Source: JTS-RE9 sp964649195 (GTDB lineage Bacteria; Planctomycetota; Phycisphaerae; Phycisphaerales; Phycisphaeraceae). From it: a stretch of DNA of 10,176 bases. The stretch lies in NCBI GenBank assembly GCA_964649195.1, contig CAZYPK010000179.1, positions 1 to 10,176 on the forward strand. The letters are read 5' to 3'. The notes under the pieces were generated by a model. The model did not search any database. It saw only the letters and a list, made by a program, of their open reading frames with translations, and was not told the DNA's origin. Each line of letters opens with the position of its first letter. Within the stretch, counting starts at the first letter, position 1. The translations under genes were made by a program, and so were the position numbers. This document shows, piece by piece, positions 1 through 8,369 of this stretch.

Positions 1-17
1 GCCCCGCTTTGGGGGCC

Positions 18-90
18 TGAGCAAACGAAACTCGCGCGGCAGGCGAACAATCAGGCACGATCGCCGGCCGCGCGGGTTTCGTTTGCTTCA
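18..90. repeat. Imperfect inverted repeat, arms 18-40 and 67-90
   Basis: The arm at 18-40 (TGAGCAAACGAAACTCGC...) matches the reverse complement of 67-90 with one substitution and one single-base indel, leaving a 26-base loop. The motif GCAAACGAA occurs at 21-29, inverted at 78-86, and again at 108-116. The arms contain no recognised gene. This looks like an intergenic palindromic repeat family, but it could also be the end of an element lying to the left of the window. Confidence 0.7.
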
Positions 91-104
91 GCCCGCGGAC
101 GGGC
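91..104. repeat. Short GC hairpin
   Basis: GCCCG (91-95) pairs with CGGGC (100-104) around a four-base CGGA loop. It follows the preceding inverted repeat directly and is followed by another GCAAACGAA copy at 108-116, so it is probably part of the same composite repeat cluster. No T-tract follows, so it is unlikely to be an intrinsic terminator. Confidence 0.5.
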
Positions 105-122
105 TTCGCAAACGAACGGCTC

Positions 123-182
123 GGCGGGAGCCTCGCCCTCCCAGCGGGAGCCTCGCCCTCCCAGCGGAGGCCTCGCCCTCCC
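123..182. repeat. Three tandem copies of a 20-base palindromic unit
   Basis: Units lie at 123-142, 143-162 and 163-182. The second reads AGCGGGAGCCTCGCCCTCCC. The first differs at its first base, and the third has GGAGG in place of GGGAG. The first two can form a GGGAG/CTCCC hairpin. Similar GGGAG-GGCGAGG-CTCCC repeats are, from memory, common between genes in planctomycetes, and read in frame they give the spurious peptide GEAPAEP. There are no unique spacers, so this is not a CRISPR array. Confidence 0.85.
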
Positions 183-215
183 ATATGCTTTTACCCTGTC
201 GTCCGCCATGCGGCC

Positions 216-220
216 AGGAG
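216..220 (+). promoter_or_regulatory. Shine-Dalgarno AGGAG that decides the deacetylase start
   Basis: AGGAG at 216-220 lies eight bases before the TTG at 229. The in-frame ATG at 208 has no purine-rich site upstream, and this AGGAG falls inside its own reading frame. The other genes here also have GGAG- or GAGG-type sites, which favours the TTG start. Confidence 0.55.
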
Positions 221-228
221 TGAATGAC

Positions 229-1053
229 TTGCCCCTGATTCCCCTACTTGTCGGCAGCGGACTGGCCATCGCGGCAGGGTGGCTCAGCAGCCGCTATGCC
301 TGGTGGCGGCGCCCTGTCGCATGGGATCACCCGCGCGTCCTGATGTATCACATGGTTCGCCCGCATCGGTCCGGCACGCGATTCAACAAGCTGCGCGTCA
401 CCCCCGAAGCCTTCGAGCAACAGATCGCCTGGCTCAGCCGGCGCGACTTCCGCTTCGTCTTCGCCAGCCGGTTGTTTTCCGATCAGCCGTTGCCGCCGCG
501 ATCCGTCTGCCTCACCTTTGATGATGGATATGAAGACAATCTCCTGGCGGCTGACCCGGTGCTGGCGCGATATGGGGCGGTCGCCACGCTCTATCTCGTC
601 GGCGATCGCAGCGGCGGCTGGTCGAGCAAAAAGAAAGCCCATCACGCCGATGATGAGTTGCAGGCCGAGCCCAAGCTCAGCGATGACCAGGTCCGCGCCA
701 TGCTCGCTTCCGGCCGCTGGGAACTGGGTGGCCACACCAGGACTCATGCCAATCTCACCACGATTCCCGATGATGAAGCCCGATCGGAAATCGCCGCCGC
801 GCGACAGGAATTTCAGGCCGCCTTCGGCGCTGTGCCCGCCACGTTCGCCTACCCTTTTGGTCTTTACGAAACCCGGCACGCCCACATGGTGCGGCAGGCG
901 GGGTATGTTGGGGCGGTCACCGTCGAGCCGGGCATCAGCCTGCGGCCCTATGCGAATGCGATGGCGGTGAGGCGCGTGAAGGTTTCCGGGAATGACGGCC
1001 TCTTCAGCTTTGCCCTGCGAATGCGCGGCGGCAAGCGAGGCTGGAGCAGCTAA
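229..1053 (+). CDS. Polysaccharide deacetylase (NodB-like), membrane-anchored
   Basis: Carbohydrate esterase 4 family enzyme, expected to remove N- or O-acetyl groups from a cell-surface polysaccharide with a bound metal ion. With the TTG start it has 274 residues; the alternative ATG at 208 adds seven. Family motifs are visible: LMYHMV near residues 39-44, the metal/catalytic TFDDGY motif at 96-101 (D98, D99), the HxxxH metal motif at H169 and H173 (GGHTRTH), and FAYPFG at 206-211. Residues 3-19 form one hydrophobic segment followed by R22, R27 and R28, probably a membrane anchor. That charge pattern would place the domain on the cytoplasmic side by the positive-inside rule, which is odd for this family. 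The last base overlaps the next gene's ATG (TAATG), so the two are probably co-translated. The family is secure; the substrate is unknown. Confidence 0.9.
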   Translation: MPLIPLLVGSGLAIAAGWLSSRYAWWRRPVAWDHPRVLMYHMVRPHRSGTRFNKLRVTPEAFEQQIAWLSRRDFRFVFASRLFSDQPLPPRSVCLTFDDGYEDNLLAADPVLARYGAVATLYLVGDRSGGWSSKKKAHHADDELQAEPKLSDDQVRAMLASGRWELGGHTRTHANLTTIPDDEARSEIAAARQEFQAAFGAVPATFAYPFGLYETRHAHMVRQAGYVGAVTVEPGISLRPYANAMAVRRVKVSGNDGLFSFALRMRGGKRGWSS

Positions 1054-1757
1054 TGGCCGGCGATCCTCCCATCCTCAAACTCACCGACCGGCAGCCCTTC
1101 GCCATCGGCGGCCGCCGGTTGTGCTTCGTCCATCCGCTTGAGCCGGACAAGTGCATCAAGGTGCTGCGCCAGGATGATCGAAGAACCGTTCGGCTTCAAA
1201 GCAAAAAGAAATCGCCGCTCTTTGGCCTTCGGCGGGAGTACGACAACAACGCCCACGAAAAGCAGATTCTCGATCGCCTCGCCCGCCAGATCGGTGCGGA
1301 CATGAACAGCCATCTGCCCCGATGCCACGGCTACGCGCAGACCGACCTCGGCCCCGGCCTGGTGCTCGACCTGGTGCGCGATCACGATGGCCCCATCGCC
1401 CGAAGCCTGCGCGAGCTGATCTCCGTGGGCTACGAACTGGAGCAGTTTCGCCCCGCGTTCAAGGAGCTCGAGGCATTCTTCGTCAAGCACGCGATCCTGA
1501 CCCGCGCGGTGCTCGATCACAACATCACGGCCCAGCGCCGCGCCGATGGAGGCTGGCGCATGGTGGTGATCGACGGCCTGGGTGATCCGGCCTTTCTGCC
1601 GCTGGCGCGATGGATACCGGCGCTGGGCCGGGCGAAGATGCGAAGACGTTTCGCCGAAGCCTGGCCTCGCTTCGAAAAACTGACAAGGAACAAGGTCACG
1701 CAGGAACTGATCGACAAAAGCACGTGGGGACAGGGCTTTTTGAATCATCGCGGGTGA
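1053..1757 (+). CDS. YrbL-like kinase-fold protein (PhoP-network YrbL family)
   Basis: A 234-residue cytoplasmic protein resembling E. coli YrbL, a PhoP-regulated protein of unknown biochemical role with a protein-kinase-like fold. Recognisable stretches are the N-terminal LCFVHPLEPDKCIKVL, where K36 sits at the expected nucleotide-binding lysine, the HLPRCHGYAQTDLGPGLVLDLV segment near 90, LDHNI at 154-158 in the catalytic-loop region, and VVIDGLGD around D174 followed by the PLARW segment typical of YrbL. No membrane segment is evident. The start ATG overlaps the deacetylase stop by one base, and GGAG lies just upstream. Coupling to the deacetylase suggests a role in surface-glycan modification, for example sugar or lipid phosphorylation, but that is inference. 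A strong terminator follows at 1798. Family assignment is from remembered similarity, not a search. Confidence 0.8.
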   Translation: MAGDPPILKLTDRQPFAIGGRRLCFVHPLEPDKCIKVLRQDDRRTVRLQSKKKSPLFGLRREYDNNAHEKQILDRLARQIGADMNSHLPRCHGYAQTDLGPGLVLDLVRDHDGPIARSLRELISVGYELEQFRPAFKELEAFFVKHAILTRAVLDHNITAQRRADGGWRMVVIDGLGDPAFLPLARWIPALGRAKMRRRFAEAWPRFEKLTRNKVTQELIDKSTWGQGFLNHRG

Positions 1758-1797
1758 GGCATGATCCGTCGTTCGCCAAGGCGAACGGCCAAATAAA

Positions 1798-1826
1798 AAA
1801 CGGCGGGCCGGATCGGCTCGCCGTTT
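1798..1826. terminator. Bidirectional intrinsic terminator
   Basis: The 13-base arms 1798-1810 and 1814-1826 pair with a single G-T wobble around the loop GAT. GTGTTTCTT follows on the plus strand. On the minus strand the stem is followed by a run of six to seven T residues, giving an excellent terminator for the convergent membrane-protein gene. It lies midway between stop codons at 1757 and 1856. Confidence 0.85.
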
Positions 1827-1855
1827 GTGTTTCTTGAAGGCGGCTTGGTTCTTCA

Positions 1856-2602
1856 TCAATCCCGGTTGGCGGCGAGGATGAGCAGCAGCCGGAGGATTTC
1901 CAGATAGAGCCAGACGAGGGTGACCATCAGGCCGAAGGCGCCGTACCACTCGTAGTTCTTGGGCAGGTTGTTTTCCGCGCCGCGTTCGATGAAGTCGAAG
2001 TCGAGGGTGAGGTTCAGGGCGGCGATGACGATCACCACGAGGCTGATGCCGATGCCGATCGCTCCGCCCTGGTGGATGAAAGGCACATCAACGCCGAAGA
2101 GGCGCAGGATCATGGTGACGAAGTAAACGAGGAAGACGGCCCCGGTGGCGGCGACGACACCCGCGCGGAATTTTGCGGTGACCTTGATCACGCCGGTCTT
2201 GTAGGCGATGCCCATGGCCACGAGCGTGGCGAAGGTGAGGCCGGCCGCCTGCATGACGATGGGCACGTTGGGGCCAACGGCGTTCTGCACGACCGCCGAG
2301 AGCGCGCCGAGGAAAAGGCCTTGGCACATCGCATAAATCGGCGCGGTAAACGGCGCGGCATTGGGCTTGAAGATGGTGATGAGCGAGAAGATCAGGCCGC
2401 CGATGAGGCCGCCGAACATGATGATCTGAATGTTGGGCGATTTGGCCTGGCTCCATGCGTAGGTCGCGGTGAGCAGAAGACAGCCCATGAGGATCAGAAT
2501 TTTGTTGACCGTGCCTTGCACCGTCATGACGGGCTGATCGATGTCCGCGTGGATCGTCCGTTCCATTGCCTTGAGGGCGGGGTTGCCTGATGCCAGTGCC
2601 AT
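1856..2602 (-). CDS. Bax inhibitor-1-like (YccA family) integral membrane protein
   Basis: A 248-residue protein with about seven hydrophobic helices, near residues 30-50, 57-77, 87-107, 116-134, 146-168, 180-200 and 219-243. It matches the bacterial Bax inhibitor-1-like group (BaxI_1, COG4760): NPAL near the N-terminus, a conserved DFDFIERGAENNLPKNYEW stretch after helix six (201-219), and the terminal GLMVTLVWLYLEILRLL helix. Bacterial relatives such as YetJ are pH-sensitive calcium-leak channels, but this subgroup is uncharacterised, so transport of calcium is only a possibility. The ATG at 2602 is fixed by a perfect AAGGAG (2610-2615) seven bases upstream. It appears to be a single-gene unit ending at the shared terminator at 1798-1826. 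No unusual feature in the gene itself. Confidence 0.88.
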   Translation of the reverse strand: MALASGNPALKAMERTIHADIDQPVMTVQGTVNKILILMGCLLLTATYAWSQAKSPNIQIIMFGGLIGGLIFSLITIFKPNAAPFTAPIYAMCQGLFLGALSAVVQNAVGPNVPIVMQAAGLTFATLVAMGIAYKTGVIKVTAKFRAGVVAATGAVFLVYFVTMILRLFGVDVPFIHQGGAIGIGISLVVIVIAALNLTLDFDFIERGAENNLPKNYEWYGAFGLMVTLVWLYLEILRLLLILAANRD

Positions 2603-2870
2603 GCCGGAACTCCTTGACTAGAGGTTGAACAGGGAAAACGAAAGTTCACTGATGCCACATATCCTACGCACGAGAGCGGCTGCCGGTTTCGGCAGGCGAA
2701 CCCGTGCCAACTGTCGGAAGGATACCTTCTCATCGCAACAGAGGAAAGCGCCTTATTCGGATATATCGTCAGAAATTGATGTTCATCCGAGCCGCGCGGG
2801 GGGCTGGAGGTGAGATGGGGCTGAGATGGGTGGCTGGGATCGCGAAGCCGCAAGCGGCTTGGACGTGAGG
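2603..2870. other. Intergenic region upstream of the Bax inhibitor-like gene
   Basis: This 268-base stretch holds the AAGGAG site (2610-2615), a CTGCCG/CGGCAG hairpin with a GTTT loop (2680-2695), a small GAAGG-ATA-CCTTC palindrome (2717-2729) and an AAGCCG/CGGCTT hairpin (2845-2860). The last lies just beyond the minus-strand gene that ends at 2871 and may be a weak terminator, although no T-tract follows. The promoter of the membrane-protein gene should lie here, but no convincing -35/-10 pair was found. No gene was recognised. Confidence 0.4.
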
Positions 2871-4121
2871 TTATTCAGGAAGCCCATCCGTCTTCATCGG
2901 GCCGCGCAGGTATTCGATGGCCGTGTCCAGATGCTGCCGGGGGAAGGCCACCGCTTCGCGGGCCACGCTCATGTTGCCTGCGTTGTCGATCTTGATGTCC
3001 TTGAGCACCAGCACCTTCTTGGCGCCCAGCGTCTTCATCTGATGGATGAGCATCCAGCGCGTTTTTTCGGGGATGGAAGGATCGTCGCGCATCGCGTGCG
3101 CCTCGTTGAAGAACGCCTGGCAGGCATCCTTGTAACTGGGGTCGCCCGCCTCGATGCGATCCTTCATGTCGGTGAAGAGAGCCTCCAGTTTCAAGCCGCC
3201 TTCGGAGGGGATCAGTTCCATGAGCCGGGTGCGGTAGTTGGCGGTGGGCACGTTGAGCTTTTCGATGACCGGCCTGGAGGCGACATGGTCGTAGGCGGCG
3301 CCGCGCGATTTCTCGATGACTTCCTCCGGGGTTTCAAAGCTCAGGCCGGTGCCCACGTTGACGACGCTCAGCGTCGGGTTGTAGCCTCTGGCTCCGGGCA
3401 CCGGTCGCAGGTCGCTGATGAAAGCCCGTTGCACGCCGGAGAAGAAATAAGCGCCGCCGCCGTGATCGCCCGGACGGAGAATGTTGCGCGGCTGCGGGGG
3501 CACGGGCAGCCTCGTCAGCGACGGGAGATTGGCGATCATCGAGCGGATTTCCTGCGGCCTGGCTTCGGAGAGATCCGGGGCATAGCTGAGCAGTTGCCAG
3601 CGCACGTACCCATCCACCGCCGGGTGGTTGTCCTGCCGCTTCATCAGCGATTGAATGATCTGCCGATTCAGCAGCGCGACCTCCTGGCGCGAGGAATGAT
3701 CCGCCTCTTCATGAGGCCAGTCGCGCTCGGCAGCCCAGCCCATGCGCGCCTCCCGGCTGATGTCGTTGGTCACCTTCGAGACCAGCGGGATGCGCCCCGT
3801 GGGCCGCTTGACCACGGGCTTGACGCGCCCGCCCGGCACAGACTCCTCTTTGACAACTTCGGGTGCCTGAGCATCGGGCTTGGCTTGCGCTTGTCCGGGG
3901 GCGGGGTCTCCGGGGGCGGGGGGTTGCGGCGCTTTCAGATTCACTTCCGCCGGTTTCACATCCGGCGCTTCATCCACTTCCACCTGCGGCAAAGGCTTGA
4001 TGTTCTCCCTGGCCCGCTCGACGAGCACTTCATCGGCCGCGATGGCAGGCATCGCGCCCAGCAGCAGCCATCCGAGCGCCGGCAGCCAAGCCCGATGCGA
4101 CAGGTTTCGCGTGATCATCAT
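2871..4121 (-). CDS. Exported protein of unknown function
   Basis: Not recognised. The 416-residue product starts with a clear Sec signal peptide: basic N-terminus (R5, R10), hydrophobic core at about 12-26, and likely cleavage around AIAA (26-29). A proline-, alanine- and lysine-rich linker follows at about 45-110 and probably lacks fixed structure. The remainder looks globular and soluble with no further membrane helix, a glycine patch at 221-223 (DHGGGAYFFSG) and a single cysteine at 334. The start is set by AGGAGG four bases before the ATG at 4121; a second ATG at 4118 is seven bases away and equally possible. A longer frame opening at 4193 is rejected because that start lies inside the predicted promoter. 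It probably acts in the periplasm or on the cell surface. Neighbours give no functional clue. Confidence 0.8.
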   Translation of the reverse strand: MMITRNLSHRAWLPALGWLLLGAMPAIAADEVLVERARENIKPLPQVEVDEAPDVKPAEVNLKAPQPPAPGDPAPGQAQAKPDAQAPEVVKEESVPGGRVKPVVKRPTGRIPLVSKVTNDISREARMGWAAERDWPHEEADHSSRQEVALLNRQIIQSLMKRQDNHPAVDGYVRWQLLSYAPDLSEARPQEIRSMIANLPSLTRLPVPPQPRNILRPGDHGGGAYFFSGVQRAFISDLRPVPGARGYNPTLSVVNVGTGLSFETPEEVIEKSRGAAYDHVASRPVIEKLNVPTANYRTRLMELIPSEGGLKLEALFTDMKDRIEAGDPSYKDACQAFFNEAHAMRDDPSIPEKTRWMLIHQMKTLGAKKVLVLKDIKIDNAGNMSVAREAVAFPRQHLDTAIEYLRGPMKTDGLPE

Positions 4122-4125
4122 CAGA

Positions 4126-4131
4126 CCTCCT
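4126..4131 (-). promoter_or_regulatory. Shine-Dalgarno AGGAGG of the exported protein
   Basis: CCTCCT on the plus strand reads AGGAGG on the minus strand. It lies four bases before the ATG at 4121 and seven before the ATG at 4118. It supports a start immediately ahead of the signal peptide. Confidence 0.75.
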
Positions 4132-4165
4132 GGAAGGGGGACCGGGGGTGAAGAGGCATCCTGCC

Positions 4166-4193
4166 ATTCTATCCCGCACCAAACCTGCATCAA
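4166..4193 (-). promoter_or_regulatory. Sigma-70-type promoter for the exported protein
   Basis: On the minus strand TTGATG (4188-4193) and TAGAAT (4166-4171) are separated by 16 bases. They match the consensus hexamers at four and five of six positions. A start about seven bases beyond the -10 box would give a leader of roughly 40 bases before the ATG at 4121, in good agreement with the AGGAGG site. Confidence 0.5.
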
Positions 4194-4251
4194 TGCGTGA
4201 ACGTGGGGAGTCGAAGTCGAAAAATTCCCAGGCTCCGGGCTGGGCTTATCC

Positions 4252-4279
4252 GAAACTCGTGTTTCAGAATCCCTGAAAC
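4252..4279. promoter_or_regulatory. Overlapping GAAAC/GTTTC palindromes, possible operator
   Basis: A perfect palindrome GTTTCAG-AATCC-CTGAAAC spans 4261-4279. Its left half also pairs with GAAAC at 4252-4256, giving three half-sites in alternating orientation. It sits in the spacer between divergent genes, about 60 bases upstream of the minus-strand promoter. It could bind a dimeric regulator, or it may be chance; no regulator is encoded in the window. Confidence 0.35.
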
Positions 4280-4370
4280 CCCTCGCTTCCCGTCTGCAAT
4301 TACCCGCGTCGGCGTTACCTATTCGTCCGAAAAACTTTGGGATTGGCCGCTGCTTTTACGCGATATTTCC

Positions 4371-4376
4371 TATACT
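4371..4376 (+). promoter_or_regulatory. Candidate -10 box for the PSCyt1/DUF1549/DUF1553 gene
   Basis: TATACT matches the -10 consensus at five of six positions, 46 bases before the ATG at 4423. No good -35 hexamer lies 16-18 bases upstream; TTGGCC at 4343-4348 is 22 bases away. The call is tentative. Confidence 0.3.
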
Positions 4377-4411
4377 TAACAAGGTTCCTTCCTCCGGTCC
4401 GGTCTTGGTTT

Positions 4412-4415
4412 GGAG
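4412..4415 (+). promoter_or_regulatory. Shine-Dalgarno GGAG deciding the 4423 start
   Basis: GGAG lies seven bases before the ATG at 4423. It favours that start over the in-frame TTG at 4405, whose reading frame would contain the site. Confidence 0.6.
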
Positions 4416-4422
4416 CATCTTC

Positions 4423-7506
<3,084 letters not shown>

Positions 7507-7692
7507 CGGGATGCCTGTTTAGCCGCGGAGCAAAGGTCCGCCGTCGCCCCACGCGGGTTGGATTCCGTCGGAAATCGCCCGGCCTAGAATGTTTGGGAAT
7601 GACGCACCCGATATCTATGTGTCATCCCGGCCAAGACCGGGGCTGTTGCGGATCGACTGAATGTTTGATGCACGCTCTGAGCGAGGTATTGC
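7507..7692 (+). promoter_or_regulatory. Spacer with candidate promoter for the toxin-antitoxin pair
   Basis: A TAGAAT -10-like box lies at 7585-7590, with only a weak -35 candidate (TTCCGT, 7563-7568, 16-base spacer). The sequence GAATGTTTG occurs twice, at 7587-7595 and 7659-7667, 72 bases apart, and the first copy overlaps the -10 box. These direct repeats could be operator half-sites. A small GCGGA/TCCGC hairpin at 7525-7541 and a CCCGG/CCGGG hairpin near 7627-7642 also lie here. No strong terminator was found for the upstream gene. Confidence 0.3.
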
Positions 7693-7905
7693 ATGGAACG
7701 TCAAATGACGCTGGAAGAACGTGTGGCCGTGCTGGAGCGCGAACTGGCCGCACTCAAGAGGCAGCCGCCGGCTTCGGAAAAGGCGGGCTGGGTCGGTCGT
7801 GTCATCGGTTCGATGGATGACTATCCGGAGTTCAAGGAAGTTGTCAGATTGGGGCGCGAATTTCGGCGGAGTCAATGGCCCGAGGATGAGTCGGAGTCCC
7901 CCTGA
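7693..7905 (+). CDS. Candidate coiled-coil antitoxin of the PIN toxin
   Basis: A 70-residue charged, soluble protein directly upstream of a PIN-domain toxin, the usual place for a VapB-type antitoxin. Residues 6-24 (TLEERVAVLERELAALKRQ) form a short coiled coil with leucines at 7, 14 and 21, followed by a proline break. The second half, W33-VGRVIGSMDDYPEFKEVVRLGREFR, looks like an amphipathic helix region suited to binding the toxin. No AbrB, ribbon-helix-helix or Phd-type DNA-binding domain is visible, unlike classical VapB. From memory, similar small proteins precede PIN genes in planctomycetes and cyanobacteria. GCGAGG at 7681-7686 precedes the ATG by six bases; M5 is a weaker alternative start. 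Only two bases separate its stop from the toxin's ATG. The antitoxin role is inferred from position and composition. Confidence 0.75.
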   Translation: MERQMTLEERVAVLERELAALKRQPPASEKAGWVGRVIGSMDDYPEFKEVVRLGREFRRSQWPEDESESP

Positions 7906-7907
7906 CG

Positions 7908-8354
7908 ATGTACGTTCTGGACACCGACCATCTGAGCGTCCTGCAAGGCAGGGAGATGCCCGCCGTCAACCGGCTTGCATCGCGCATGGCTTTGCTTGAT
8001 CGGGACCGGTTTTTTGTGACCGTGGTCAGCTATCACGAGCAGGTCATAGGCTGGCACGCATACCTCCTTCGGTCGCGGGTCGCCGCGGACACCGTTAGAG
8101 GTTACCGAATGCTCGAACGCACTTTGCTGGACTTTACCGGATGGCAGATGTTGAGTTTTGATGATGCCGCAGGTGATTGTTTCAATCAGCTTGTCAAAAG
8201 AAACCTTCGCATCAATACGATGGATTTGAGAATAGCCGCCATCGCGATGGTGAACCGGATGACATTGCTTTCACGGAATACGAAAGACTTTTCCCGCATC
8301 GATGGATTGAAGCTTGAAGACTGGACAACAATTCCCCGTCAAAGCGGTGAATGA
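7908..8354 (+). CDS. PIN-domain ribonuclease toxin (VapC-type)
   Basis: A 148-residue single PIN domain, expected to be a magnesium-dependent ribonuclease that inhibits translation when free of antitoxin. The acidic active-site pattern is complete: D5 and D7 (LDTDHLS), E44 (VSYHEQ), D106 (NTMDLRIAAIA) and the C-terminal LLSRNTKDF with N124 and D127. The length is typical of VapC. The gene starts two bases after the antitoxin stop, so the pair should be co-translated. Local GC is low: 25 of 60 bases at 8161-8220 and 29 of 60 at 8221-8280, against 45 of 60 at 8401-8460 in the next gene, which hints at separate acquisition. The DUF1501 gene begins only 15 bases downstream, so it may be read from the toxin-antitoxin transcript. 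The RNA target cannot be told from sequence. Confidence 0.88.
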   Translation: MYVLDTDHLSVLQGREMPAVNRLASRMALLDRDRFFVTVVSYHEQVIGWHAYLLRSRVAADTVRGYRMLERTLLDFTGWQMLSFDDAAGDCFNQLVKRNLRINTMDLRIAAIAMVNRMTLLSRNTKDFSRIDGLKLEDWTTIPRQSGE

Positions 8355-8369
8355 GTCCATGAGGATGAC

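Noticed and set aside
123..182. CRISPR array
   Set aside because: The 20-base units abut directly with no unique spacers, and no cas genes are present.
51..269. Minus-strand 72-residue frame
   Set aside because: It is made of the intergenic repeats (GEAPAEP-type peptide) and overlaps the start of the deacetylase.
1050..1949. Minus-strand 299-residue frame
   Set aside because: It crosses the bidirectional terminator and the end of the Bax inhibitor-like gene and lies opposite the YrbL-like gene, which has a clear family match.
2826..4151. Open frame of 441 residues on the plus strand
   Set aside because: It is the antisense frame of the exported protein, which has a signal peptide, Shine-Dalgarno site and promoter; this frame has none.
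4122..4193. Longer start of the exported protein at 4193
   Set aside because: That ATG lies within the predicted -35 box, it has no ribosome site, and it would put 24 residues before the signal peptide.
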